A stretch of DNA of 64,000 bases from Nonomuraea turcica (GTDB taxonomy: Bacteria > Actinomycetota > Actinomycetes > Streptosporangiales > Streptosporangiaceae), in assembly GCF_030718205.1 (NCBI RefSeq), contig NZ_JAUZQF010000007.1, positions 372,001-436,000 on the forward strand, in the 5' to 3' direction. Below, piece after piece: positions 40,691 to 49,138 of this stretch (positions within the stretch are counted from its first letter, which is position 1; each line of letters starts with the position of its first letter). The notes under the pieces were generated by a model that was not told where the DNA came from, made no database searches, and worked only from the letters and a program-made list of their open reading frames with translations. The translations under genes and the position numbers were made by a program.

Positions 40691-41323
40691 ATTCAGAACC
40701 TCATCGTCCGCGTGCGTGCCGAACTCGGCGACGCGCACCTCCGCGATGCGCTCGTACCGGCTGATCCGGTCGGTCCACTCCGCGTCGACGCCGAACGCCA
40801 CCTGCGCGAAGCCCACCCGCCTGACGGCCTCGGCCAGGCCCGGATCGCCAGGTGCCAGCAGCCGCACCGGCGCGTCAAGCGCCACGGTGTGCGGCGGCAC
40901 GAAGTACTCGTCCGGCAAAACGGTGCGCGCATGGACGAGAGCGCCGACAGCGACAACCGAGCCGGCCCCCAACCGTGCGCACTGCAGGACCGTCGCCGCG
41001 GTCGCCACATAGACGCACCTGCCGACCTCGCAGCCCAGCAGCGTGGCATGCGGCCCCACGAAGACGTGGTCGTCGACAAGCACCGGCTGATCGCCGGCGA
41101 CCGCAGACCCGCGCAACACTGCGTTCTCGCAGATCACCGCCGCCTCCCCGACCTCGATCCGAGACCCCTCGGCATCGAGCACCGCACCGTACATCACCCG
41201 CGCCCTCGGCCCCACGCGGACATCACCAACGAGCGTGGCCGTCGGGGCGACGTACGCGCTGGGATGGACCTGCGGTTCATACCCGCGGTGCCGGATGCGG
41301 ATTCCCTGCGCTTCAGCGATCAT
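40682..41323 (-). CDS. Gamma-carbonic-anhydrase-like hexapeptide-repeat protein
   Basis: A 213-residue left-handed beta-helix protein: YEPQVHPSAYVAPTATLVGDVRVGPRARVMYGAVL followed by further hexapeptide turns. It follows the gamma-CA/PaaY outline, but the usual three zinc histidines are not convincingly present (VFVGPHATLLGC keeps one of them at best). ATG 41323 is chosen; an in-frame ATG at 41398 is possible. It converges on, and slightly overlaps, the MFS remnant. Confidence 0.78.
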   Translation of the reverse strand: MIAEAQGIRIRHRGYEPQVHPSAYVAPTATLVGDVRVGPRARVMYGAVLDAEGSRIEVGEAAVICENAVLRGSAVAGDQPVLVDDHVFVGPHATLLGCEVGRCVYVATAATVLQCARLGAGSVVAVGALVHARTVLPDEYFVPPHTVALDAPVRLLAPGDPGLAEAVRRVGFAQVAFGVDAEWTDRISRYERIAEVRVAEFGTHADDEVLNLG

Positions 41324-41483
41324 GAGCGGATTCTCGCCCGACCGACCGCGAGCATGCTGGCGGATTTCAGACGTTGCGTTCGCCGAGACCTGTGCCATCC
41401 GCGATCTGAGGCACTACAGGGCGAACGTTGGCTGATACGGCACTAGGTGCGGGCGGAGATTCTCAGAGGCATGCAATCACCGC

Positions 41484-41511
41484 GGCCCGACTCCCGTTCG
41501 GGGGCCGGGCC
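41484..41511 (-). terminator. Hairpin after the TauE-like gene
   Basis: GGCCCG and CGGGCC flank an inner CCCG/CGGG pairing just past the TauE-like stop codon (41527, minus strand). It is a plausible intrinsic terminator without a U tract. Confidence 0.4.
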
Positions 41512-41526
41512 CCGTGTGTACGGCCC

Positions 41527-42465
41527 TCATGCGGAGGCCTGCTCCTCCTCGGGGGTCCGGCCGCGTAGCTCGGTCTCGACCGCCTCGACCGACTCGGTGG
41601 CCTTGTCGCGGCGGTATTCGCGGACGGAGTAGGCGATGGCGGCGGCCCAGACCACGGCGATGGCGATGTAGGCGACGGTCTGAACACCACCGGAGGCGTC
41701 GATCCAGTCACTGCGCAGCAGGGTCCGCACGTTCGTCAGGATGATCACACCGCCCACGGCCGAGCCGAGGATGCGTGGCGGGATGTGGCGGACCAGCCAG
41801 GCCGCGATCGGCGCGGCGATGACGCCGCCGAGCAGCAGGACGGCGACCCACGCGAAGTCGATGCTTTCGGAGCCGATGCCGACGAAGAAGCCGACGCTCG
41901 CGGCGATCGCGACGAGGAACTCGCTGGCGTCGACGGACCCGATCACCTTGCGCGGCGCCAGCCGGCCGCTGGCCAGGATGGCGGGGGTGCCGACCGGCCC
42001 CCAGCCCCCACCGCCGGTGGCGTCGACGAAGCCGGCCAGGACACCGAGCGGGGCCAGGAAGCGCCGGCGCAGCGGCTTGCCGAGATTGCCGCGCGGCAGC
42101 CCGAAAGCGGTGAAGCGGACCAGGATGTACGCGCCCAGCACCAGCAGGATGATCGACATGACCGGCGCGGCGATCTCGGTCGACAGGCTGGACAGGAACG
42201 TCGCCCCGGCGAAGGCGCCGACGGCCCCCGGGACGCCGATCCTGGCGACCACCTTCCAGTCCACGTTGCCGAAGCGCCAGTGGGAGATGCCCGAGGCGAG
42301 CGTGGTGCCGATCTCGGCCAGGTGCACGGTGGCCGAGGCCGCGGCCGCGTTGGTGCCGACGGCCAGCAGCAGCGTGCTGGAGGTGACGCCGTAGGCCATG
42401 CCGAGGCTGCCGTCGACGAGCTGGGCCGCGAACCCGACCAGGCCGAGCAGGATGAGCGCTCGCAC
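41527..42465 (-). CDS. TauE/SafE-family sulfite/sulfonate exporter
   Basis: A 312-residue membrane protein with about eight helices and two TauE repeats: GFAAQLVDGSLGMAYGVTSS near the N-terminus and GVLAGFVDATGGGGWGPVGTP in the middle. Relatives export sulfite, sulfonates or related anions. The start is a GTG at 42465 behind GGGGAGA. A perfect 15-bp palindrome (42480-42494) lies just upstream. Its place beside the organosulfur locus suggests export of sulfite or a cleaved by-product. Confidence 0.87.
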   Translation of the reverse strand: MRALILLGLVGFAAQLVDGSLGMAYGVTSSTLLLAVGTNAAAASATVHLAEIGTTLASGISHWRFGNVDWKVVARIGVPGAVGAFAGATFLSSLSTEIAAPVMSIILLVLGAYILVRFTAFGLPRGNLGKPLRRRFLAPLGVLAGFVDATGGGGWGPVGTPAILASGRLAPRKVIGSVDASEFLVAIAASVGFFVGIGSESIDFAWVAVLLLGGVIAAPIAAWLVRHIPPRILGSAVGGVIILTNVRTLLRSDWIDASGGVQTVAYIAIAVVWAAAIAYSVREYRRDKATESVEAVETELRGRTPEEEQASA

Positions 42466-42479
42466 GATCTCCCCTTTCT

Positions 42480-42494
42480 CTACTTTTTAAGTAG
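42480..42494. promoter_or_regulatory. Sulfur-locus operator copy S1
   Basis: CTACTTTTTAAGTAG is a perfect palindrome 14 bases upstream of the TauE-like start. It resembles the elements at 50801-50815 and 62196-62210. So close to the start, it would suit a repressor. Confidence 0.55.
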
Positions 42495-42558
42495 GGATAA
42501 TCATTTATGAGTCTCGTGGTTTCGTCAAGTCACCTCCTGGAATGCCGCGGCTTGCCCG

Positions 42559-43092
42559 TCAGACCGGTGATGCTCCCGCTCGGGTCCGGACCACCGTTCC
42601 ACTGACCGGCTGTGGGTTGCGGATCAGATTGAGTATCGGGCAGACCCGCTCGACCTCGGCATGCAGGTTCGCCAGCTCCTCATCGGAGGCCGGCGAGTCG
42701 ATCAGCACCTCGTAGCGGAAGTTGTGCGGGTGCACCGGGACGCCGCGGTCGCCCGGTTGCTGGGCTCGGGGGTCGTATTCGGCGCGCACGTCCACCTCCA
42801 GCGCATCGATGGACACCGCCAGCTCGGCCGCCTTGATCAGAAAGATGTGCGTGACACAGCTGCCCAGAACGCCGGCCTGGAGTTCGGGTGAGGTGGGACC
42901 GAGGTCGTAGCCGGCGAAGTCGGGACCGCTGTCGCTGATGATCTGGAAGTCCCTGATCCTGATGCGCCGGATCCCACTGCGGCCCTCGGCGGTGACATGG
43001 GCGTGCAGCGGGACCGGCCCGGCGGTGGGGGACTCCCGGCGGGCCAGCAGGGCCGCGCGCTTGTGTGACAGGTACTCGCGAAGGGTGCTCAT
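42559..43092 (-). CDS. OsmC-family thiol peroxidase-like protein
   Basis: A 177-residue OsmC/Ohr-fold protein. The two family cysteines are visible: Cys79 in GVLGSCVTHIFL and Cys151 in VERVCPIL. Relatives reduce organic hydroperoxides with a thiol cofactor. It lies 16 bases after the VOC gene and is the last gene of the second sulfur operon, consistent with removal of peroxide formed by uncoupled flavin monooxygenases. Confidence 0.85.
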   Translation of the reverse strand: MSTLREYLSHKRAALLARRESPTAGPVPLHAHVTAEGRSGIRRIRIRDFQIISDSGPDFAGYDLGPTSPELQAGVLGSCVTHIFLIKAAELAVSIDALEVDVRAEYDPRAQQPGDRGVPVHPHNFRYEVLIDSPASDEELANLHAEVERVCPILNLIRNPQPVSGTVVRTRAGASPV

Positions 43093-43108
43093 GGTCTTTC
43101 TCGTCTGG

Positions 43109-43729
43109 TCAGCGCAGGGTCACGGAGCCGAGCGGGGTGTCGATGACGGCGCGCAGCGCCGGTTCGGGTCCTGGTGAGACGTCGAGCCGGACGCCGAGGG
43201 CGGCCAGGTCGCGCCGCAGCGCGTCCGGGTCGGGGTGCACGGCGGAAAGGGAGGTCAGGCTCACAAGGGGCAGGTCCGAAGCGGCGGGGTGAGGTGTGTC
43301 GCCCCAGTCGATGAGGAACGGCACCGGCCTGACCGCCGCCGGGTCCTCGCGCCGGGTGAGCCGCCACTCCAGCAGCTCGCCGGCCGGGGTGCGGCGGGAA
43401 AGGGGTTGTACGTCGCCGGGATCGTAGCCCTGCTCGCGGGCCTGCCACACGGCCTTGTCGATGTCCTCCGGGCGAACGGCCCAGGCGGCGAGCCGGGGCG
43501 CGGTCAGGGTCTCCAGGCCGAACGCCCGGGGCCGGGCGGTGGCCTCCGGGTCGGGGCCGATGATCTCCAGGTAGGAGGTGGGGCCGAAGCGGACGAGGTA
43601 GTTGGCGGTGCCGCCGGGGTGGCTGCCGCCGGCCACCGGACGGACCCCGGTGCGCTCGGCGAATTCGGCGATCCCCGCAGCGAGGTCGGGCACCGCGTAG
43701 ACGAGGTGGTCGAGCTGTGGTTCGGTCAC
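43109..43729 (-). CDS. VOC-family protein (glyoxalase-like)
   Basis: A 206-residue vicinal-oxygen-chelate protein: LDHLVYAVPDLAAGIAEFAERTGVRPV opens the first half and LTSLSAVHPDPDALRRDLAALGV the second. The long-form glyoxalase_3-like layout fits. The start GTG overlaps the stop of the CMD gene by four bases. Substrate unknown. Confidence 0.82.
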   Translation of the reverse strand: MTEPQLDHLVYAVPDLAAGIAEFAERTGVRPVAGGSHPGGTANYLVRFGPTSYLEIIGPDPEATARPRAFGLETLTAPRLAAWAVRPEDIDKAVWQAREQGYDPGDVQPLSRRTPAGELLEWRLTRREDPAAVRPVPFLIDWGDTPHPAASDLPLVSLTSLSAVHPDPDALRRDLAALGVRLDVSPGPEPALRAVIDTPLGSVTLR

Positions 43730-44295
43730 TGGTCCTCCTTCGGGGTGGGTTCGCCGAGTGAGAGCATGAGCCGGTTGGCCCAGTTGAAGAACGCGGCGGC
43801 GTGGATGGTGTCGCTGATGGCCAGGTCGTCGAGCCCGGCGGCGCGGAGCGCGGCGACGTGCTCGGGACGGAACTCGGCCGGGGTGGCGGCGATCGCTGCC
43901 GAGGCGTCGATGACGGCCCGCCAGGTTCCCTCCTGCGGTGCGTCGACGCCCTCGTCCAGCAGGCGCTGCACGTCGCCGGGGCGCTTGGAGTAGTGAGCGG
44001 CGAAGCGGGAGTGTACGGACGCGCAGAACACGCAGCCGTTGCGGCGCGAGGTCGCGGTGGCGGCCAGCTCGCGCTCGGCGCGCGGCAGCCCGCCGTCGGT
44101 GTTGTAGAAGATGTCGTTGTCGGTCTTCGTGCGGGCGTGCAGGATGTCCGGGTCGCGGGCGAGCAGCAGGAAGTACGGGGAAGCGGCGCGCGCCTTGTCT
44201 ACCAGCGCCTCGTAGTGCTCGTCGGTCAGCTCATCGGCCGTCAGCGGCGAAAGCCATGGCTCCCAGCCGAGCTGGTCCTGGGTGAAGCCGGTCAT
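43726..44295 (-). CDS. Alkylhydroperoxidase (AhpD/CMD) domain protein, Avi_7169-like
   Basis: A 189-residue CMD-fold protein with an intact AhpD redox motif: Cys88 and Cys91 in NGCVFCASVHSRF plus His95. It matches, from memory, the Avi_7169-type family that accompanies luciferase-like monooxygenases and a peptide-type ABC importer. ATG 44295 overlaps the stop of the next CMD gene. It probably acts as a thiol-disulfide peroxidase or in thiol recycling. Confidence 0.82.
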   Translation of the reverse strand: MTGFTQDQLGWEPWLSPLTADELTDEHYEALVDKARAASPYFLLLARDPDILHARTKTDNDIFYNTDGGLPRAERELAATATSRRNGCVFCASVHSRFAAHYSKRPGDVQRLLDEGVDAPQEGTWRAVIDASAAIAATPAEFRPEHVAALRAAGLDDLAISDTIHAAAFFNWANRLMLSLGEPTPKEDQ

Positions 44296-44882
44296 GAGTC
44301 CGATCCCTTCCGCAGTAGCCGCAGCCCGGCCACCACGCGTATCTGAAAGGTGAGGAAGGCGACGAGCTGCGACAGCGTCACGATGGCCGTGGCGCTCCAG
44401 CCCGCTCGGTCCAGGGCGTCCAGATCGTCCTGGCGAGCCTCGCGCGGCCGGAACACGAGCAGGTGGGCGTGCTCGACCGCGGCGGCAAGCCGGACGCCCA
44501 GGTCACCGGGGTTCCGCACCCGGTAGCGCAGTCCCTCGTCGCTCTCCTTCGCCAGGGGGCCGCCGTCTGGGTAGACGCCGTAGGGACCGGTGGTGCCGCT
44601 CGCCTCGATCTCGGACACCACGGCTTTCAGCAGGCCCGGTGAGAGCTCGGCCAGCCGGTCGGCGTAGAAGGAGGCGATCTCGGCGTCCTGGTGCAGCCCG
44701 GCCACGAAGGCTGCGATCGCGTCCCGTTCGACGAGCGTGACCTCGCTGTCGTCGTCCGGAGTGAAGAGCGCGTCGAAGCTGCGCTGGGCGTGCTCGCGGG
44801 CGACCGGCCGCCGGGCGCGCAGCCGGTCAAGCGGGGAGCCGGGTGTTATCCCGGCCAGCTGGTCGATGACATCGTTGATCAT
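44292..44882 (-). CDS. CMD domain protein, Avi_7170-like
   Basis: A 196-residue protein starting MINDVIDQLAGITPGSPLDRLRARRP. It has the helical CMD outline but no CxxC, so it is not an independent peroxidase. Such proteins pair with the preceding redox-active CMD protein, here by 4-nt gene overlap, suggesting a hetero-oligomer (inference). Confidence 0.75.
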   Translation of the reverse strand: MINDVIDQLAGITPGSPLDRLRARRPVAREHAQRSFDALFTPDDDSEVTLVERDAIAAFVAGLHQDAEIASFYADRLAELSPGLLKAVVSEIEASGTTGPYGVYPDGGPLAKESDEGLRYRVRNPGDLGVRLAAAVEHAHLLVFRPREARQDDLDALDRAGWSATAIVTLSQLVAFLTFQIRVVAGLRLLRKGSDS

Positions 44883-45883
44883 TTTGTGCTCACTTCTGTG
44901 GAGGGGAGCCAGCCGAGTGCGGGTGCGACCTCGGTCGCCAGCAGCTCGATCGAGCGGAGGATGAGCGGGGGCGGCGGGTCGACCGAGTGCACTTGGAAGA
45001 CCAGGTCGCTGACCCGGTCGAGGGTCGGGTCGGCCCGGAGGCTCTCGATGACATCGTCAGGGGTGCCCAGGTGCACGTCGAAAGCGGCGATGCGGCGGTC
45101 GAGATCGCTATCGGGCAGCTCGAACGGCAGCCTGCCCCGACCGAGGCCGAGCTCGGCGTAGCGCAGGGCGTCCGCCCGGCTGTCGGCCACGAACGCGGTC
45201 CGCGAGGCCACGATGCGCGGCGCGACGCCGGGCGGCAGGTTCTCGTGGTACGCGTCCACGATCGGCAACTGCAGGTCGGCCAGCGTGGCCTGCGGGTTCT
45301 CCGCGGGCCGCGGCTGAGTGCGCGACAACATCAGCCCATGGCCGGACCGGCCCGCCCGAGCGCCGCCGGGCACCGAGAACGTCGCCTCCCAGATCGCGTC
45401 CAGCAGCCGGGGCGCGGGCGGATAGAGCCGGTTGCCGCCGCCGAGGTCCTCCCCTGTCCAGGCGCGGACCAGCACGGCCAGGTGCTCGGCGTAGAGAGCC
45501 GCGCGGTCGGCGCTGTCGTGCCCGAAGGGCGCGAACGACGACGGCGTCCCGCCGCCGCCCACGCCCACCTCCAGCCGGCCGCCGGTCAGCAGGTCCAGCA
45601 CGGCGGTGTCCTCGGCCACCCGCACCGGGTGGTCCAGGGGCAGCGTGATGATGCCGGTGCCGAGCCGGATGCGGCTGGTCTTGGCCGCGACGTGGGCGAG
45701 GAACACCAGGGGAGCGGGCAGGCCGCCCTCCTCGCCGTCGAAGTGATGCTGCGCTACCCATGCCGTGTCGAACCCGTACGCCTCGGCGTGCTCAATCTGC
45801 TCGGCGGCCAGTCGATAGCGCTCGCCCGGCGGCACGTCGTCCAGCAGCCGGGTGAAGAAGCCCAGTTGAAGAGCAGGCCTCAT
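44879..45883 (-). CDS. FMN-dependent luciferase-like monooxygenase, KPN_01858-like
   Basis: A 334-residue bacterial luciferase-fold enzyme: HAEAYGFDTAWVAQHHFDGEEGGLP, TSRIRLGTGIITLPLDHPVRVAEDTAVLDLLTGGRLEVGVGGG. It uses FMNH2 supplied by a reductase, presumably the one at 61375-61887. Overlaps on both sides are 4 nt (ATGA). Its family, as I recall it, occurs with a specific peptide-type ABC transporter and the two CMD proteins found here. Confidence 0.85.
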   Translation of the reverse strand: MRPALQLGFFTRLLDDVPPGERYRLAAEQIEHAEAYGFDTAWVAQHHFDGEEGGLPAPLVFLAHVAAKTSRIRLGTGIITLPLDHPVRVAEDTAVLDLLTGGRLEVGVGGGGTPSSFAPFGHDSADRAALYAEHLAVLVRAWTGEDLGGGNRLYPPAPRLLDAIWEATFSVPGGARAGRSGHGLMLSRTQPRPAENPQATLADLQLPIVDAYHENLPPGVAPRIVASRTAFVADSRADALRYAELGLGRGRLPFELPDSDLDRRIAAFDVHLGTPDDVIESLRADPTLDRVSDLVFQVHSVDPPPPLILRSIELLATEVAPALGWLPSTEVSTK

Positions 45884-47427
45884 CGCACCCGCTCCGGGAT
45901 CGCGGCCAGCAGTTCGCGGGTGTAGTCGTGCCGCGGCTCGGTGAACACCTGCCGGGTGGTTCCGGTTTCCACGATGCGTCCTTTGCTCATGACGGAGACG
46001 GTGTGCGAGATCTGGCGCACCACGGCCAGATCGTGCGAGATGAACAGGTAGGTGAGCCCCAGGTCGCGCTGGAGCTGTTCGAGCAGGTCGAGGATCTGCG
46101 CCTGCACGGTGACGTCAAGGGCCGAAACGGCCTCGTCCAGCACGATCACCTCGGGATCCGCGGCCAGCGCGCGGGCGATGGCCACCCGCTGCCGCTGCCC
46201 GCCGGACAACTCGCGCGGCCGGCGCGCCAGCACGTCCTTCGGCAGCGCCACCCGCTCCAGCAGGTCGGCGACCCGGGTTCGGCGGGCGGCTCGGTCGCCG
46301 AACGTGAAGTTCCGCAGCGGCTCCTCCACGATCTCCCCGATGGACTGGCGCGGGTCGAGCGACCCGTACGGGTTCTGGTAGACGAGTTGCACGTGCCGGC
46401 GGAACCGGCGGTCGTCCGGCGCCCCGGCGATGCTCACCGTTCCCGAGGTGGGCCTGGCGAACCGCGCCACCATCCTGGCCGTGGTGGTCTTGCCGGAGCC
46501 GGACTCGCCCACCAGCGCGTGTGTGGCGCCGCGCGCCACCTCGAAGGAGACCCCGTCCACGGCCCGGAACGGGCGCCGCCCCACGCGGAACTCCTTGACC
46601 AGGTCGCGGACCACGATCGCGGGTTCCGTCTCGGGCGGGTCCAGGAACGGGCGCGCCGACAGCGCAGGCGCGTCGTTCAGCAGCCGCTTGGTGTAGTCCG
46701 CCTCAGGGGCGGCCAGCACGGCGGCGGTCGCTCCCTGCTCCACGACGCGTCCGTCCTTCATCACCACGAGGCGGTCCGAGCGGCCGGCGGCGACGCCGAG
46801 GTCGTGGGTCACCAGCAGCACGGCGGTGCCGTACTCGGTGCGCAGGTCGTCGATGAGGTCCAGGATGCGCCGCTGCACGGTGACGTCGAGGGCGCTGGTG
46901 GGCTCGTCGGCGATGACGAGCCGGGGACGCAGGGCGATGGCGATGGCGATGAGCACGCGCTGGCGCATGCCGCCCGACAGCTCGTGCGGGTACTGGCGGG
47001 CCCGTGTCTCCGGGTCGGGCAGGCCGACGCGGGCCAGCAGGTCGAGGACTTGGCGGCGGATCGTCCGGCGGTCGCCGTATCGGTGGATGCGCAGCACCTC
47101 CGCGATCTGGTCGCCGACGGTCTTGACCGGATCCAGGGAGTTGGCCGGGTCCTGCGGGACCAAGCCGATCTGCGTGCCGCGCACGGACCGCAGGCGGCGC
47201 TCGGACCAGCCCGCCAGGTCGGCCTCGCCGAACAGGATCCGGCCGGAGTCGACAGAGGCGTTGCCGGGCAGCAAGCCGATGATCGCGTGCGCGGTGGTGG
47301 ACTTGCCGGATCCCGACTCGCCGACGACCGCCACGACCTCGCCCGGCTCGATCGAGAACGAGACACCCTCTACCGCGCGCCGACCGTCGTAGGAGGCGGC
47401 CAGGTCGCGGACGTCCAGCAAGGTCAT
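45880..47427 (-). CDS. Fused double ABC ATPase of Dpp-type importer 2
   Basis: 515 residues with two complete ABC domains. First: GESGSGKSTTA, LSGGMRQRVLIA, VIADEPTSALD. Second: GESGSGKTTTA, LSGGQRQRVAIA, VIVLDEAVSALD (E-A-V in place of E-P-V). It combines DppD and DppF roles in one chain. ATG 47427 overlaps the permease stop by four bases. Confidence 0.94.
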   Translation of the reverse strand: MTLLDVRDLAASYDGRRAVEGVSFSIEPGEVVAVVGESGSGKSTTAHAIIGLLPGNASVDSGRILFGEADLAGWSERRLRSVRGTQIGLVPQDPANSLDPVKTVGDQIAEVLRIHRYGDRRTIRRQVLDLLARVGLPDPETRARQYPHELSGGMRQRVLIAIAIALRPRLVIADEPTSALDVTVQRRILDLIDDLRTEYGTAVLLVTHDLGVAAGRSDRLVVMKDGRVVEQGATAAVLAAPEADYTKRLLNDAPALSARPFLDPPETEPAIVVRDLVKEFRVGRRPFRAVDGVSFEVARGATHALVGESGSGKTTTARMVARFARPTSGTVSIAGAPDDRRFRRHVQLVYQNPYGSLDPRQSIGEIVEEPLRNFTFGDRAARRTRVADLLERVALPKDVLARRPRELSGGQRQRVAIARALAADPEVIVLDEAVSALDVTVQAQILDLLEQLQRDLGLTYLFISHDLAVVRQISHTVSVMSKGRIVETGTTRQVFTEPRHDYTRELLAAIPERVR

Positions 47428-48212
47428 GCCCGTTCCTTTCCGATCGAGCGGCTGATGCGGCCGGCGGCCAGCACCACCGCGACCACCACCGCGCCGGGCA
47501 GCGTGGTCAGCCACCACGAGGTGGCCAGGTAGTTGCGTCCCTCGGAGATGAGCAGCCCCCATTCCGGGGTGGGCGGCTCGGCGCCGTAACCGAGGAAGCC
47601 GAGCGTCGAGATGGCGAGGATGGCCGCGCCGAACTGCAAGGCGGCGAGCGCGATGACGGGGCCGAGCGAGTTCGGCAGCACGTGCCGCCACAACACCGCC
47701 GGGAACCTGCCGCCGCTGCCGAACGCGGCCTCCACGTAGTCGGCGCGCCGGACCCGTACCACCTCGGCGCGGGCCAGCCGGGCGAAGGCCGCCACCGAGC
47801 CGATGCCCACCGCGATGGCCACGTTGACCGTGCCGGGACCGAGCAGGATGATCACGGTCAGGGCCAGGAGCAGGCCGGGCACGGACAGCATGACGTCCAC
47901 GACCCGCATGACCGCCGCGTCGACCACGCCGCCCACCGAGCCGGCGAGCAGGCCGGACAGGGTGCCGAGCAGCAGGCCCACCGAGACGGCCACGAGTGCT
48001 CCCGACAGCGAGTGCACGGACCCGTGCACCACGCGGGCGAACACGTCGCGCCCGACGGCGTCGGTGCCGAACAGGTGCTGCCCGCTCGGCGCCTGGAGCT
48101 TGTCGGCGGGCACGCCCGCGATGGGGTCGTAGCCGGAGAACAGGCCGGGCACGATCGCCCAGAACAGCACGAGGCCGATCACCGCCCAGGCGAGAATGAG
48201 CCCGCCCTTCAC
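47424..48212 (-). CDS. Dpp-type ABC permease 2 (DppC-like)
   Basis: A 262-residue permease: GTDAVGRDVFARVVHGSVHSL after the first helix, then RRADYVEAAFGSGGRFPAVLWRHVLPN as the ATPase-docking loop. GTG 48212 overlaps the preceding permease's stop (GTGA). Longer in-frame extensions are antisense-like low-complexity sequence and are rejected. Confidence 0.92.
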   Translation of the reverse strand: MKGGLILAWAVIGLVLFWAIVPGLFSGYDPIAGVPADKLQAPSGQHLFGTDAVGRDVFARVVHGSVHSLSGALVAVSVGLLLGTLSGLLAGSVGGVVDAAVMRVVDVMLSVPGLLLALTVIILLGPGTVNVAIAVGIGSVAAFARLARAEVVRVRRADYVEAAFGSGGRFPAVLWRHVLPNSLGPVIALAALQFGAAILAISTLGFLGYGAEPPTPEWGLLISEGRNYLATSWWLTTLPGAVVVAVVLAAGRISRSIGKERA

Positions 48213-49138
48213 AGCGCCGCCTTCAGCCGGGGGTCGAGGATCGGGAACAGCACGTCCACGACCAGGTTGACCAGCACGAACACGGCTGCGGCGAGCACCA
48301 CGACGGCCAGCATCACGGGCGTGTCCTGCGCGTTGACGGCCTGCTCGGTGAGTCTGCCGACGCCGGCCCGGCCGAAAACGGTCTCGGTGACGACGGAGCC
48401 CGCGATCAGCTCGCCGAGCATCAGCCCGGCCACGGTCAGCGTGGGGAGCACGGCGTTGCGGGCCACGTGCCGCCAGAGGATCCACCAGCGCGTCGCGCCC
48501 TTGGCCGCGATCACGGGCACGAATGGCTGCGCGTAGACCTGGTCGATGCTCCGGGCGAGCACCTGCGCGATGGGTGCCGAGATCGGCACGGCCAGCGTCA
48601 GCACCGGCAAGATCAATTGCTGCACGTCACTGCCACCGATCACCGGCACCAGCTTCAGCCGGAACGAGAAGACCTGGATCAGCAGGATGCCCAGCCAGAA
48701 CGCGGGCACCGAGATGAACAACGACGGCACCGACAGCAGCGCGCCCCGCAGCCACGAGGTCCTGCTGTAGCTCGCCGCGAACGCGATCACCACGGCGATC
48801 AGCACCGCCACCAGGAACGCGGCCGAGGCCAGCCGGGCCGTCTCGGGCAGCGCCTCGGCCAGCCGCTCGATCACCGGGGTGCCGGTGTCGATCGAGTAGC
48901 CGAAGCGGCCGGCCAGAAAGCCGAGCAGGGTTTGGACGTACTCGATGATCGGCGAGCCCGTGCCATAGTAGGTGCGGATCTCGGCGATCTGCTGCGGTGA
49001 CAGGCCGAGCTCGGGGTTCTGAAACTTGATCAGGATCGAGTCGCCGGGCAGCAACTGCAGGAGCACGTAGCTCGCCGTGAAGGCGGCCCACAACACGAGC
49101 GCCGCCTGCCCGGTCCTCGACAGCAGATATCTCGTCAC
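48209..49138 (-). CDS. Dpp-type ABC permease 1 (DppB-like)
   Basis: A 309-residue permease. The N-terminus VTRYLLSRTGQAALVLWAAFTASYVLLQLLPGD and the docking loop YAQPFVPVIAAKGATRWWILWRHVARNAVLP are typical of DppB, as is the ending DPRLKAAL. GTG 49138 overlaps the binding-protein stop by four bases. Confidence 0.92.
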   Translation of the reverse strand: MTRYLLSRTGQAALVLWAAFTASYVLLQLLPGDSILIKFQNPELGLSPQQIAEIRTYYGTGSPIIEYVQTLLGFLAGRFGYSIDTGTPVIERLAEALPETARLASAAFLVAVLIAVVIAFAASYSRTSWLRGALLSVPSLFISVPAFWLGILLIQVFSFRLKLVPVIGGSDVQQLILPVLTLAVPISAPIAQVLARSIDQVYAQPFVPVIAAKGATRWWILWRHVARNAVLPTLTVAGLMLGELIAGSVVTETVFGRAGVGRLTEQAVNAQDTPVMLAVVVLAAAVFVLVNLVVDVLFPILDPRLKAAL